Source: Hoskinsella mucinilytica (GTDB lineage Bacteria > Bacillota_I > Bacilli_A > Erysipelotrichales > Erysipelotrichaceae). From it: a stretch of DNA of 64,000 bases. The stretch lies in the NCBI RefSeq assembly GCF_045223415.1, contig NZ_JBEQZJ010000001.1, positions 62,001-126,000 on the forward strand, read 5' to 3'. The notes beneath the pieces are model-generated. The model was given only the letters and a program-made list of their open reading frames with translations. It was not told the DNA's origin and did no database searches. Positions within the stretch are counted from its first letter, which is position 1; each line of letters begins with the position of its first letter. Below are positions 1 through 8,317 of the stretch, in pieces. Position numbers and translations under genes: made by a program.

Positions 1-1201
1 TCGCTCTTATTTTAGGCGCTCCACTTAGGGTTCCCGCTGGCAATACGGAAGCAAATGCATCAAAGGCAGAGCATCCATCTTTTAATTCGCCATGAACTTC
101 ACTGGTCATATGCATGACATGAGAATAACGTTCGATATGTTTTAAATGACGAACCTTGACTGAATGGAATTTAGCAACCTTGCCAATATCATTTCGACCA
201 AGATCTACCAACATCATATGTTCTGCATTTTCTTTGGGGTCGTTCTTTAAATCTTCCATAAACAAAGCATCTTCTTGTTCATTTTTTCCTCTTTTTCTCG
301 TACCGGCAATGGGCATCGTTTTGATATGATCACCTCTTGCCTGTAATAATAATTCAGGAGATGCTCCTGCAATCACATAGGAATCAAAATCAAGATAGTA
401 CATATAAGGAGACGCTTTCAGTTTACGAAGATTTGCATAGGCTTTCAAAGGATCATCTTCATACGTTGTTTCTAATCGTTGGCTTAATACGATTTGGAAG
501 ATATCTCCTGCATAGATATGATCCTTTGCTTGTTTGACCATTGTTTGAAAGCTTTCTCTTGTTTGAGAACTTTGAAGGGTTCTTTCAAGTTGTGTAGGTA
601 CCGCATGAAAGTGTGTGATCGTCTGATATTGTTTCATCATTTCATCAATGCGCTCACAATGTGCTTCATAGGTAGTAAGACAGTGTTCGGCATCCGCATT
701 GACAATAAAATAGGTTTGTTTGCGTTCATGATCAATGACGATCAATTCCTTTACAAAACCAAATTGCATCAAAGGAAGATTTAGCTTATTTTTGTCACTA
801 TCCTCTAATTGTTCATAAAGGCGGATCACATCGTAATTGAAATGTCCGATGGCACCTCCTGTAAATACAGGAATGTCAGGATAAATGGGACTTTGTTTCT
901 TTAATAGTTTCTCTAATTGTTTCATTGGATGTCCAAGATATTCTGTTTTATGGTGATCTTGGATAAGATAGCTTTTTTCACCATCACTGATAAATCTGTC
1001 ATTACATGGTAATGCAATGATGGAATAGCGACCCTGGTAGGTCTGTACGCCACTTTCTAACAAAAAGGAATACTTCCCACGAAATGTATGATAAATATCT
1101 AATACATCTGTTCCATCATAGGGAATACTTGAATAGATTGGGATTACTTCATATTGTTTCTGTAAGATACGCAAACTGGCGATATCCGGATGATACATCA
1201 T
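1..1201 (-). CDS. trpE: Anthranilate synthase component I (5' part only)
   Basis: Reverse-strand reading frame open from 1201 to the window edge, so the C-terminal catalytic end is missing. It makes anthranilate from chorismate with the glutamine amidotransferase TrpG, the first step of tryptophan synthesis in the cytoplasm. The N-terminal part holds a TrpE-type regulatory domain (SLLES-like region read as FLLESGVQ, then GRYSIIAL). The chorismate-binding part shows GDIFQIVLSQRL, YMYYLDF, ASPELLL, PIAGTRKRG, DLGRNDIGK and, at the edge, PAGTLSGAPK. Start ATG at 1201 lies 7 bases after AAAGGAG; a second ATG follows directly at 1198. The gene sits behind a Trp T-box leader, which supports TrpE over the related PabB or isochorismate synthases. 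Confidence is high. Confidence 0.95.
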   Translation of the reverse strand, partial: MMYHPDIASLRILQKQYEVIPIYSSIPYDGTDVLDIYHTFRGKYSFLLESGVQTYQGRYSIIALPCNDRFISDGEKSYLIQDHHKTEYLGHPMKQLEKLLKKQSPIYPDIPVFTGGAIGHFNYDVIRLYEQLEDSDKNKLNLPLMQFGFVKELIVIDHERKQTYFIVNADAEHCLTTYEAHCERIDEMMKQYQTITHFHAVPTQLERTLQSSQTRESFQTMVKQAKDHIYAGDIFQIVLSQRLETTYEDDPLKAYANLRKLKASPYMYYLDFDSYVIAGASPELLLQARGDHIKTMPIAGTRKRGKNEQEDALFMEDLKNDPKENAEHMMLVDLGRNDIGKVAKFHSVKVRHLKHIERYSHVMHMTSEVHGELKDGCSAFDAFASVLPAGTLSGAPKIRA

Positions 1202-1340
1202 TCTTATGCTCCTTTCTAAAGTAAGGCGGCTAAAGAATCAGTTGCACCATCGTCTGGGTATTATGGAAAAGCATCTCACATGTTTTGTTTTCATTTTTCA
1301 TACGTCCTTTCTATCAGGAGGTATAAGAGTGGTCTTTGAT

Positions 1341-1609
1341 ATAAAAAAAGATTCCACGTCCATATCATAGGACGAAGAATCTGCTTCGTTTAGCCACCTA
1401 TCTGTGTAATTACTACACTCTTATACAAACACCATCATGTCTGTTTCCTTTGATAACGCTGGAATTGCGTCACAAGCTAATGACCATTGTGTTCGCCTGC
1501 GCTTCTATCAGGTCCATTCACATTTTTCTATCCGCTGAATTTCCACCATCATCAGCTCTCTATCGAATAGGGTAGAAATGCTACTCCTCCTGAATTCTTG
1601 AATTTGATT
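1341..1609 (-). promoter_or_regulatory. Tryptophan-specific T-box leader with terminator
   Basis: Read on the minus strand, the leader begins with a Stem I region containing AGAGAGCTGATG, GGTGGAAATTCAGC and the specifier segment GAATGGACC, where TGG (Trp) followed by A fits the specifier codon. Near the 3' end the T-box sequence AGGTGGCTAAACG occurs at about 1386-1404; its UGGC would pair with a tRNA ending GCCA, as expected for tRNA-Trp with G73. An intrinsic terminator follows (arms 1349-1361 and 1370-1382, then a T run). Uncharged tRNA-Trp would favour antitermination and trpE expression. Boundaries are approximate. The specifier assignment is by eye, not by covariance model. Confidence 0.88.
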
Positions 1610-1615
1610 GGTTTG

Positions 1616-1644
1616 ATTATAAATCGTTCCATATCATATGTCAA
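1616..1644 (-). promoter_or_regulatory. Promoter of the trpE T-box leader
   Basis: On the minus strand, -35 TTGACA (1639-1644) and -10 TATAAT (1616-1621) are both perfect consensus with a 17-base spacer. Transcription would begin near 1609, just before the T-box Stem I. Confidence 0.85.
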
Positions 1645-1728
1645 TGGTCTTTCACACATTTTTCATTAATTTTCAATTCTGTTTACAATTCTTTTACATT
1701 ATTTATGAGTTGTTTTCATATGGTATAT

Positions 1729-2199
1729 CTAAAACATCAAGTTTTGGGATTCCATATCATAAGTGATTGCAAAAATATAAAATAAGCATAATAGTATCAA
1801 ACAGCAAATCAGATATCCCAAATTCAGTAAAAAACCATATAGTAGAACGTAGAAAAGAATCAAAGAAGGAGGTAAGATAAAGGTGATCACAAATAAGAGG
1901 GAAGTAACTTCCATCAAGAAAAAGAAATCATAAAGCAACATATCCGATAAGATAGAAGCGATTCCTTTTCCTTTGTATAAATTAGTTTTCACAAGTTGAA
2001 ATAAAAAGTATAGAGACAGCAGCAGAAATAAGATGATGGAAAAAACAGTCATTGATTTCATATACATTTGAAACACGATATCATTATGATCGATGAAGGT
2101 ACTATGAAATAACGCCAGTATGAATGCTATGGTAATACTGACATGTAGCAATACAAGCCGCTTATTGTCGGTATTCTTCATATGTTTCATAAGGTACAT
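1729..2199 (-). CDS. Hypothetical integral membrane protein, 156 aa
   Basis: Very hydrophobic protein with about four membrane segments (roughly residues 15-35, 48-68, 85-108 and 115-148). No family recognised. It overlaps the 3' end of the upstream DUF4173 gene by 38 bases in another frame, so translation is probably coupled. The first ATG (2199) has no clear ribosome site; ATGs at 2190 and 2181 are alternatives that shorten the protein by 3 or 6 residues. Last gene of a minus-strand operon with an HTH regulator and other membrane proteins; function unknown. Confidence 0.7.
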   Translation of the reverse strand: MYLMKHMKNTDNKRLVLLHVSITIAFILALFHSTFIDHNDIVFQMYMKSMTVFSIILFLLLSLYFLFQLVKTNLYKGKGIASILSDMLLYDFFFLMEVTSLLFVITFILPPSLILFYVLLYGFLLNLGYLICCLILLCLFYIFAITYDMESQNLMF

Positions 2200-3475
2200 C
2201 CATTACAGAGTCTTTTGCCCAGTAACTTACATTACTGATATTCAAAATCAAGAAACAAATCATAACATAGTAAGTCATCTTCAATAGGGTATGTTTACTT
2301 GATTCTGTTTGAAAAAAGAGAATGAGAAACAAACCGAATAAAACGATAATGAACCAACAAGCGTAAATACGAAGATAGGTCAAGGCTTGATAGGCATAAA
2401 TATAAAGAATCATTTTTGTCATCGCACTGATGATCAGTAGTAATGTTTCGATGATCAACAACTTTTCCATACGTACAAAGGATTTGCTTTTGCCATTTCC
2501 GGTCAATCGAACAAAACCTATGACAGAAAGATTGATGGTGGAGATCATACAAAGCTCAAAGAATCCTCGTCTGGCAAAATCAGAGAAAGAGAATAATTCC
2601 TTAGATAATGAAAGGGAAGATAAAATACTTTGAAAGCTTGCGATAAGGAATAGGAAATAGGTGATGACCAAAACCGTTTCCAGTGCGGTGTAAATCATCG
2701 TTGGAATCATTGCCAGTTGTTCACGTCTATGGTATTCTTTTTCTTTATCATATAAGGGAGTGTCTTTGTTTTTCATATTACCATAGCTCATGGAAAGATA
2801 ATATAGGAAGATCGGTATGGTACATAATAAGGTACGACATAGCTCATTGATAAAAGCTTGATTGATTTGTATGTTTGATAAATAGGAAGAAAAGGTAGCG
2901 TCAGCACTCGATAACAGAGGTAAAATGATGAGAAGGAGTGGAAGCGACAATACACAACCAATCCCTATTTTTATCAGGTTTTTTCTGTTGGCGATACTAG
3001 TTGATGAAGCTTGAGCAAACGAACACATCGATTTCAAATAATGAAAAGGTGCATGTATGGTCGCATGTAACAGATCAATCAAAATGAAATTACTTGGCTT
3101 ATCCTGGATACGATGATGTCCACAGCCAAGAAACCAATAAGCAAGTAGGATATTGACGAAAAGGAAATTGAGCGCTTTGAGAAAATCATGTCCTTGATAA
3201 ATGATATTCGGAAGAATATCTATCAAAAGGAATAGCCAAAGATACCGATCTTGTTTTTGAACACCATCATGGCATAGAAATTGATACAAGAGTGCTATGA
3301 TGAGAAGAGATACCATGAGTATGGCGCTGAATCGATCCTCATGAAAGAAAGAAGTTCCATGAGCCATGAGGATGGAAATCAATAACAAAGCAATGATAAA
3401 GATACGATGATAGCTGGTCGATTGTTTTTTGGGTACACTTAAAACAACATCTGTTTTGATGCTTTTTTTCAACAT
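2162..3475 (-). CDS. DUF4173-type polytopic membrane protein
   Basis: 437-residue protein with about ten hydrophobic segments spread along its length. The C-terminal part (YQALTYLRIYACWF, followed by a long membrane segment) resembles the conserved region of DUF4173/DUF4153 membrane proteins of Firmicutes, whose function is not known. Start ATG 3475 is preceded by GAGGA with 7-base spacing. It lies 18 bases downstream of the small HTH gene, in the same operon, and overlaps the following membrane gene. The family call is from memory of the conserved motif, not a search. Confidence 0.75.
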   Translation of the reverse strand: MLKKSIKTDVVLSVPKKQSTSYHRIFIIALLLISILMAHGTSFFHEDRFSAILMVSLLIIALLYQFLCHDGVQKQDRYLWLFLLIDILPNIIYQGHDFLKALNFLFVNILLAYWFLGCGHHRIQDKPSNFILIDLLHATIHAPFHYLKSMCSFAQASSTSIANRKNLIKIGIGCVLSLPLLLIILPLLSSADATFSSYLSNIQINQAFINELCRTLLCTIPIFLYYLSMSYGNMKNKDTPLYDKEKEYHRREQLAMIPTMIYTALETVLVITYFLFLIASFQSILSSLSLSKELFSFSDFARRGFFELCMISTINLSVIGFVRLTGNGKSKSFVRMEKLLIIETLLLIISAMTKMILYIYAYQALTYLRIYACWFIIVLFGLFLILFFQTESSKHTLLKMTYYVMICFLILNISNVSYWAKDSVMDVPYETYEEYRQ

Positions 3476-3493
3476 AAGATTGTCCTCTTTTCT

Positions 3494-3700
3494 TTAATCC
3501 TTTATATATTCTAAAATGTCACTTGGCTGGCAATCCAATGCTTCACAGATTGCTTCCAATGTGGAAAAACGAATGGCTTTCGCTTTGTTGTTTTTTAGGA
3601 TGGAAAGATTCGCATTGGTAATACCGATCTTTTGTGCTAATTCACCTGCGGATATTTTCCGCTTTGCCATCATGACATCCAAATTTACAATGATACTCAT
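3494..3700 (-). CDS. Small XRE-family HTH regulator (YozG-like)
   Basis: 68-residue protein consisting of one Cro/CI-type helix-turn-helix: the recognition region is about residues 17-40 (AGELAQKIGITNANLSILKN), followed by FSTLEAICEALDCQPSDILEYI, the usual end of these one-domain regulators. The start at 3700 is supported by GGAGG 8 bases upstream. It lies 14 bases after the DUF2975 membrane protein gene; this pair recurs in Firmicutes, where the small regulator probably controls its own membrane-protein operon. The IR 4212-4244 is a candidate target. Confidence 0.9.
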   Translation of the reverse strand: MSIIVNLDVMMAKRKISAGELAQKIGITNANLSILKNNKAKAIRFSTLEAICEALDCQPSDILEYIKD

Positions 3701-3714
3701 GATAAAAGCCTCCT

Positions 3715-4158
3715 CTAAATGGTAAAATCATTTTCTTCTTTCAATGTAATGGCTGCTTCCATGATGTTTTTCACAACTCTTACGATCAAAGCGATAAAAG
3801 CAAAAGCGATAGATACCAGAATAAACGGTGCATATCCGATTGCCGCTATCAAGGTGATGACGCCTACTGCGATACAGAGCCATGAAATCTTCCTAAGACA
3901 TGTTACATTTTCCTGTGTGAAAATGTAATCTTTTCGTATGTTACAAAGTAATTGATGTAAATCATTTAGCAAGAAAATCGCAACGGATAAACAACAATAT
4001 AGGGTAATCAATATCGTTTGAAAAGCTTTGATGGCACCATTGTAGTCCACATAGGCTTGTACGATAAAATAGCCAAATATGGTGAACAATACCCATAAAA
4101 CAAAGAAAATACGAATTGCCCATAGGGATAGTTGTAGAGAATAGTCTTTATTCCACAT
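3715..4158 (-). CDS. DUF2975 family membrane protein
   Basis: 147-residue protein with four predicted membrane segments (about residues 12-34, 42-62, 90-110 and 112-130) and the DUF2975 C-terminal signature RVVKNIMEAAITLKEENDFTI-like, ending in ENDFTI. The start ATG at 4158 is chosen because AAAGGAGGTG stands just upstream; the frame stays open to 4254 but the extra N-terminus has no ribosome site and overlaps the likely promoter. First gene of the operon with the small HTH regulator. Members are often encoded next to YozG-like regulators; their function is not established. Confidence 0.85.
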   Translation of the reverse strand: MWNKDYSLQLSLWAIRIFFVLWVLFTIFGYFIVQAYVDYNGAIKAFQTILITLYCCLSVAIFLLNDLHQLLCNIRKDYIFTQENVTCLRKISWLCIAVGVITLIAAIGYAPFILVSIAFAFIALIVRVVKNIMEAAITLKEENDFTI

Positions 4159-4211
4159 GAGAAACACCTCCTTTGATATCTTTAGTTTATCATTGATAAT
4201 CATGAAAATCA

Positions 4212-4244
4212 ATATAAATTTATCGTTATTCGATAAATTTATAT
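4212..4244. promoter_or_regulatory. Perfect 14-bp inverted repeat upstream of the DUF2975 operon
   Basis: Arms 4212-4225 and 4231-4244 are exact reverse complements (ATATAAATTTATCG) around a 5-base centre. A shorter palindrome TTATCATTGATAA lies at 4187-4199. Both are in the 216-bp region between the divergent DUF2975 operon and the SUFU gene, so they are candidate operators, possibly for the small HTH regulator. They are not followed by a T run, so a terminator is unlikely. Confidence 0.5.
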
Positions 4245-4374
4245 CATAAAACAAAATAAGAGAACATCATAAAGTGTTTATCATAGGATAAAGATGCAAA
4301 AACATCTAAGGTTCTTTAGGCTATTTTTTCTTGTCTGAACTTGATATAATGATACGTAAGAAAAGGAGTACATC

Positions 4375-5415
4375 ATGGAAAAAGAAAAAAGTCTGTTATT
4401 TTCTCAATCACCGTTATGCCCCATTGCGGCTGATGTGATCAGTGATGGAGAAAGCATCTATCTTTACTTATATGATTTAGATTTTGAAACGCAACGTTTG
4501 ATTGCACATTGTGCATGTTGGGTGAAAAATTTGATGGAAGCACCTTTGGTGTTTGATGAGAAAAAAATTCAAGGGAATGGGCAACCTGCCTTACCTGTTG
4601 CATATTGTGATGAAATGGATCTAGAGGAGTGGAAGGAAGAAGACTTAGAAATTGTTTGGAATCCTGCAGGAGATATGGCAGGCCTATATCATCAAGGGGA
4701 TCTAGTTTGTGTGCTTCCTTATTCGAAAAAAGAAAATGGTTGTGGCTTTGCGAAATATGCCAAGGAAAACAGTGTCGTTGCTTGGAAAATGGCAGAGGGC
4801 GCTTTGTTTATTCCACAAATCGAAGCAGGTAAAACCTTCTGGTCGCAAGAATTCAATTTGACATGGAAGGAATATAACACATCTTATTTTGAAGATCTGG
4901 TTTCAATGTTTCAAAAGGCGAATCAATGCTTTGATCTGCATAAGGATGAATTCCCGACAAGATTACTTGTGACCTTTGAAGGAAATGAGCGATGCTATGG
5001 CGCAACCATTGGCTGTGGAATGTTTTTTATGCCACAGGCTCATGAATGTTATGAGGATTGGCAAAAAGAAGGAAAAGGGGAATTTATCTTCTGTTATCGT
5101 CCTGGCAGTTTGACAAATGAGGAATTGATGGAGGTTTATTCTCAGATTGCCGGTTTATGTGAAGTACCATGGCATACCATCAGTTGTATCGGACATGGGC
5201 ATACCCTAGATATGAAGCTTAAGGATCATCATCATGCGATGATCATCGATGATGACTTTATGAAAGAGCCACTATCGTTTCGTATCAAGAAGCAAGGGGT
5301 GCATATGCTATGGATCATAGCAATCACAGACAAAGAATTTGAGGATGCTCATGATGTAAATAAGCGTGAAGCTTTGATTCAACAATTGATTGAAGATCGT
5401 CGTTATGAATTATAA
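4375..5415 (+). CDS. Suppressor-of-fused (SUFU) domain protein
   Basis: 346-residue protein without signal peptide or membrane segments. The C-terminal half (about residues 165-346) resembles the SUFU domain: VTFEGNERCYGATIG-type strands, a turn region GHGHTLDMKLKDHHH, and the typical VHMLWIIAITDKEFEDA segment near residue 310-325. Bacterial SUFU proteins often occur as immunity-like or scaffold proteins; their role is mostly unknown. The N-terminal half (residues 1-160) resembles a duplicated DUF2185-like or SUFU-adjacent fold but I cannot name it. AAAAGGAG 7 bases upstream supports the start; an extended -10 (TGATATAAT) ends at 4350. Followed at 15 bases by proC. Confidence 0.65.
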   Translation: MEKEKSLLFSQSPLCPIAADVISDGESIYLYLYDLDFETQRLIAHCACWVKNLMEAPLVFDEKKIQGNGQPALPVAYCDEMDLEEWKEEDLEIVWNPAGDMAGLYHQGDLVCVLPYSKKENGCGFAKYAKENSVVAWKMAEGALFIPQIEAGKTFWSQEFNLTWKEYNTSYFEDLVSMFQKANQCFDLHKDEFPTRLLVTFEGNERCYGATIGCGMFFMPQAHECYEDWQKEGKGEFIFCYRPGSLTNEELMEVYSQIAGLCEVPWHTISCIGHGHTLDMKLKDHHHAMIIDDDFMKEPLSFRIKKQGVHMLWIIAITDKEFEDAHDVNKREALIQQLIEDRRYEL

Positions 5416-5430
5416 AACAAGGAGGCAACT

Positions 5431-6234
5431 ATGAAAACAATTGGATTTATCGGATGTGGAAACATGGGAAAAGCCATGGTAGAAGGAATTATGAAAGCAG
5501 ATTTGGTGGATGGAGATCATATGATCGTCAGTAATGCTCATCCAGAAAAGTTAAAAGAGCTGTCTGAAATTTATGACTGTTATATTTCAGATAATGAGAG
5601 TGTTGCGAAAAACAGTGATATCATTTTTTTGGCAATCAAACCATATATGTATCAAACCGTGATCGATCAAATAAAGGATCTGATCAAAGAGGATGCATTG
5701 ATCGTAAATATTGCAGCCGGAGTCTCAAATAAAGATGTGATCGATATGTTTGAAAAAACAGTGAAAACGGTAAAAGCAATGCCTAATACACCGGCAATGG
5801 TCAAGGAAGCGATGAGTGCTTTGGCTTTTGGTCCCGGTTGTAAGGAAGAAGATAAACAAGATATCAAAGAAATATTTGAAAGCTTTGGACAATGTAGAGA
5901 AGTAGAAGAACGATTAATGGATGCAGTTACGGTCGTATCTGGGTCATCTCCTGCATATTTATTTATGATATTAGAAGCTATGGCAGATGGAGCTGTGATG
6001 CAAGGAATGCAAAGAAGTGATGCTTATATATTTGCGGCTCAGGCGATGATCGGTAGTGCAAAAATGCTATTAGAAACAGGGAAACATCCGGGTGAACTAA
6101 AAGATATGGTATGTTCACCGGCAGGGACTACCATTGAAGCAGTAGCGAAAATGGAGGAAATGGGACTTCGTAGTGCTTTGATCGAAGGCATGCGTGCCTG
6201 CGCAAATCGAAGTAAGGAAATGAGCAAGAAATGA
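5431..6234 (+). CDS. proC: Pyrroline-5-carboxylate reductase
   Basis: Last step of proline synthesis: NAD(P)H-dependent reduction of pyrroline-5-carboxylate, cytoplasmic. The 267 residues match the usual length. N-terminal Rossmann motif IGFIGCGNMGKAM (residues 4-16), then FLAIKPYMY, NIAAGVS, VKAMPNTPAMV (about residue 115) and the C-terminal dimerisation signature GSSPAYLFMILEAMADGAV and HPGELKDMVCSPAGTTIEAV. AAGGAGGCAACT precedes the ATG. The stop overlaps the start of the next small membrane gene by 4 bases (ATGA), suggesting co-translation. No other proline gene is in the window. Confidence 0.96.
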   Translation: MKTIGFIGCGNMGKAMVEGIMKADLVDGDHMIVSNAHPEKLKELSEIYDCYISDNESVAKNSDIIFLAIKPYMYQTVIDQIKDLIKEDALIVNIAAGVSNKDVIDMFEKTVKTVKAMPNTPAMVKEAMSALAFGPGCKEEDKQDIKEIFESFGQCREVEERLMDAVTVVSGSSPAYLFMILEAMADGAVMQGMQRSDAYIFAAQAMIGSAKMLLETGKHPGELKDMVCSPAGTTIEAVAKMEEMGLRSALIEGMRACANRSKEMSKK

Positions 6235-6494
6235 ATATAGCATCAAGTGATCTTATCTCTATCCTGATCGCTATGGTATGGCTTATCATCGGAATCATTG
6301 TGTTATGGTATGCCAATCATATCACAACACGTGATAAACGGTTTGCTAAGGTTTTATCCTTTTGGGGCCTTTCCTTATTGGTGAATGCTGCCTTATCCGT
6401 TTATATTCCTGATGCTACGATGGCTTTGATCCTATGTGGCATGATATTTATCATAGGATGTATATGCGTGATGGTGGTAAAATTGAAAAAATGA
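6231..6494 (+). CDS. Small membrane protein, 87 aa
   Basis: Three hydrophobic segments (about residues 8-26, 40-58 and 63-82) and a lysine-rich C-terminus (VKLKK). No recognised family. ATG overlaps the proC stop by 4 bases, so it is probably translated by coupling. The operon ends 2 bases downstream at a strong terminator. Confidence 0.6.
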   Translation: MNIASSDLISILIAMVWLIIGIIVLWYANHITTRDKRFAKVLSFWGLSLLVNAALSVYIPDATMALILCGMIFIIGCICVMVVKLKK

Positions 6495-6495
6495 G

Positions 6496-6522
6496 AAAAG
6501 GAAGGCGTATGCCTTCCTTTTT
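6496..6522. terminator. Bidirectional intrinsic terminator
   Basis: Arms 6496-6506 and 6511-6521 (AAAAGGAAGGC and its complement) with a 4-base loop and T/A runs on both sides. It separates the proC operon from the convergent HTH gene ending at 6529. Confidence 0.9.
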
Positions 6523-6528
6523 CCATCA

Positions 6529-7983
6529 TCAAACATTTGGATGTTTGGCATATTGTCGATACACATGTTCTAAAAACAACATGGTATCGGCTTGTTTTTC
6601 TACCATATCACTATTTGGTAGATAGCGGAAAAAATCTACAAGGATGGTACCGAAACTAAGTTCATTCAATAGAAAACTGGAACCATCGGCATCGATCCCA
6701 TAGCGAAAGATGATTCTGTTTTCACTATAAACAGAAATAGAAAGATCTTGATGAAAGGAAAACTTATCATTGATCATATAAGCATGATAACTTCCTTTTT
6801 TCTGCTCGGTGATGAGTGCTTTCAAGACAAGCAAACGTTCTTCCATCGTAAAAGGCTTATAAAGGTGATGAGGTACTTCTGATATCCTTCCGGTATCCAT
6901 GAGTCGATATAAGCCTGCTTTGGTAAAGAAAATGATCAATTGATCATGATCGTGAACCATTTCCAAATATTTTTTTAACATGTCCATCATGATAGTATCT
7001 TGTTTGATTTCTTTTTTTAATTTGTTTAAGGTTAGTTCCACAGGGAATAAAGGAAGGATACAAGGCTCTTGCATAAATGAATACACTGTATCAGTGGAAG
7101 GTGTTTTGCTTAGTTCTTGAAGATAAGGCATTAAAATTTCGGCAGGTTGTTGATATTGGCGTATGATAGGGATCGATATCGCCATACGTTTATCGATGAA
7201 TTCTTGAAACTGATTTAAGATCGAAGGCTCATGATCTATGATTGCTCCTGAAAGATCCTTTTGAATATTGATGACACAATCTTCGGTTAAAAAGACATAA
7301 GGATAAGGCGCATAATAGGATTGATCTTCAGCATTGCTGTGGTAATAACACATCGGATGATAATCGCATCCACATAAAAGCATAGGTGTGATGCTCTCAC
7401 ATAAACGAATATTAAACTGTAATTGTTTTGGCGAAGTTAGCTCTGCGGATTGAAAACAAAGCAAGTGTGTAAAACGAACATCAGATCTACCATACAAAGC
7501 GCTGGCAATAAAATCATAGATACTGGGATCGGCATCTTGCATCAGTAAATAGACCTTTGGATCCTTGCTGACTTTGACTCTGCCTAACGCACTGGAAATG
7601 CATTGAATCAAAGAAAATCGATCATGAACACAATAGGTGTCTTTTTTCGGCTGGCTTTCAATTTCCAACTTTAACATCGGAGATTCTATATGACTTCTAA
7701 CCTGTAGATGCTCAATGAAAGATTTAACGATCATATGTTGATAATAATGCTCTTTTCCGATTTTCTCAATATTGTATAAACTCATCAGATCTTCTTGTTG
7801 TCGTAAGGAAAGCATCATGTAAGGGAGTACCTTTTCAAAAAAAGTTTCATCGGAAGGTAATCTTGCCCCTGTCATGATTTTTTGAAGAAGTGTTCGATGA
7901 ATACCACTTTGCCTTGCCAACAAAGAAACGTTGATATGGTTCGTATGAATACATTCTTTGAAGTAGTTAGAAAATTCGCTCAT
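6529..7983 (-). CDS. HTH-domain protein of unknown function, 484 aa
   Basis: The N-terminus (about residues 13-35: INVSLLARQSGIHRTLLQKI) reads as an XRE-like helix-turn-helix. The remaining 400+ residues are soluble, leucine-rich and helical at first, and match no family I recognise; a short tract with clustered Cys and His (CGCDYHPMCYYH, middle of the protein) could bind metal. Start ATG 7983 was chosen because the HTH begins there and a promoter (-10 at 8008-8013 on the minus strand) lies just upstream; an upstream ATG in frame at 8088 would extend through that promoter. Probably a DNA-binding regulator, perhaps of its own gene. Confidence 0.65.
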   Translation of the reverse strand: MSEFSNYFKECIHTNHINVSLLARQSGIHRTLLQKIMTGARLPSDETFFEKVLPYMMLSLRQQEDLMSLYNIEKIGKEHYYQHMIVKSFIEHLQVRSHIESPMLKLEIESQPKKDTYCVHDRFSLIQCISSALGRVKVSKDPKVYLLMQDADPSIYDFIASALYGRSDVRFTHLLCFQSAELTSPKQLQFNIRLCESITPMLLCGCDYHPMCYYHSNAEDQSYYAPYPYVFLTEDCVINIQKDLSGAIIDHEPSILNQFQEFIDKRMAISIPIIRQYQQPAEILMPYLQELSKTPSTDTVYSFMQEPCILPLFPVELTLNKLKKEIKQDTIMMDMLKKYLEMVHDHDQLIIFFTKAGLYRLMDTGRISEVPHHLYKPFTMEERLLVLKALITEQKKGSYHAYMINDKFSFHQDLSISVYSENRIIFRYGIDADGSSFLLNELSFGTILVDFFRYLPNSDMVEKQADTMLFLEHVYRQYAKHPNV

Positions 7984-8030
7984 AAATAACCCCGCTTTCT
8001 TATCGTTATTATAACAAAGATTGAAAGAAA

Positions 8031-8063
8031 GTGACAGAAAAGATGTCACAGTTGATGTCACAG
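8031..8063. promoter_or_regulatory. Cluster of TGTCAC operator-like sites
   Basis: GTGACA at 8031-8036 and TGTCAC at 8044-8049 form an inverted pair, and GATGTCACAG is repeated in tandem at 8042-8051 and 8054-8063 (12-bp period). The left site overlaps the -35 (8032-8037) of the minus-strand promoter whose -10 TATAAT is 8008-8013 (18-base spacer). This arrangement fits repression or activation of the HTH gene, possibly autoregulation. Confidence 0.55.
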
Positions 8064-8132
8064 GTTGATTTTTAACCATTGGAAACATAAACTATAAACG
8101 TAAGCTGAATAAGGGATAAACGGCTTGCGGGA

Positions 8133-8213
8133 ATGATTATATATCTTTCATTATTTTTTGTATTCTTATGGTGCTTATTTTTTATGGGAAAGAAAATTGT
8201 GATTATATACTGA
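8133..8213 (+). CDS. Possible 26-aa hydrophobic peptide
   Basis: Short frame coding for a peptide with one membrane-spanning stretch (YLSLFFVFLWCLFFM) followed by GKKIVIIY, ending inside a strong terminator stem. There is no good ribosome site (GCGGGA only). The hydrophobic composition and immediate terminator resemble small membrane peptides, but the AT-rich context could produce this by chance. Confidence 0.2.
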   Translation: MIIYLSLFFVFLWCLFFMGKKIVIIY

Positions 8214-8243
8214 AAAGAGGCAGATTATGCTTCTTTTCTTTTT
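8212..8243 (+). terminator. Intrinsic terminator in intergenic region
   Basis: Stem arms 8212-8222 and 8228-8238 (one G-U pair) with loop GATTA and a T run to 8243. It stands upstream of the phosphatase gene and follows no confident gene, so something short is transcribed here, or it acts as an attenuator for the downstream gene. Confidence 0.75.
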
Positions 8244-8317
8244 GATTTCTGAATTTTATGCCAGTTATTGAGAAGATAGAAAAACATGGTAAAATAAAAC
8301 AGAGAGCAGGTGATAAC

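Noticed and set aside
337..784. Plus-strand reading frames of 66 and 96 residues opposite trpE
   Set aside because: They lie on the antisense of a clear TrpE frame, have no ribosome sites and no protein-like domains.
4278..4291. Third TTATC/GATAA palindrome as operator
   Set aside because: Spacing differs from the other two sites, so a shared operator is not supported.
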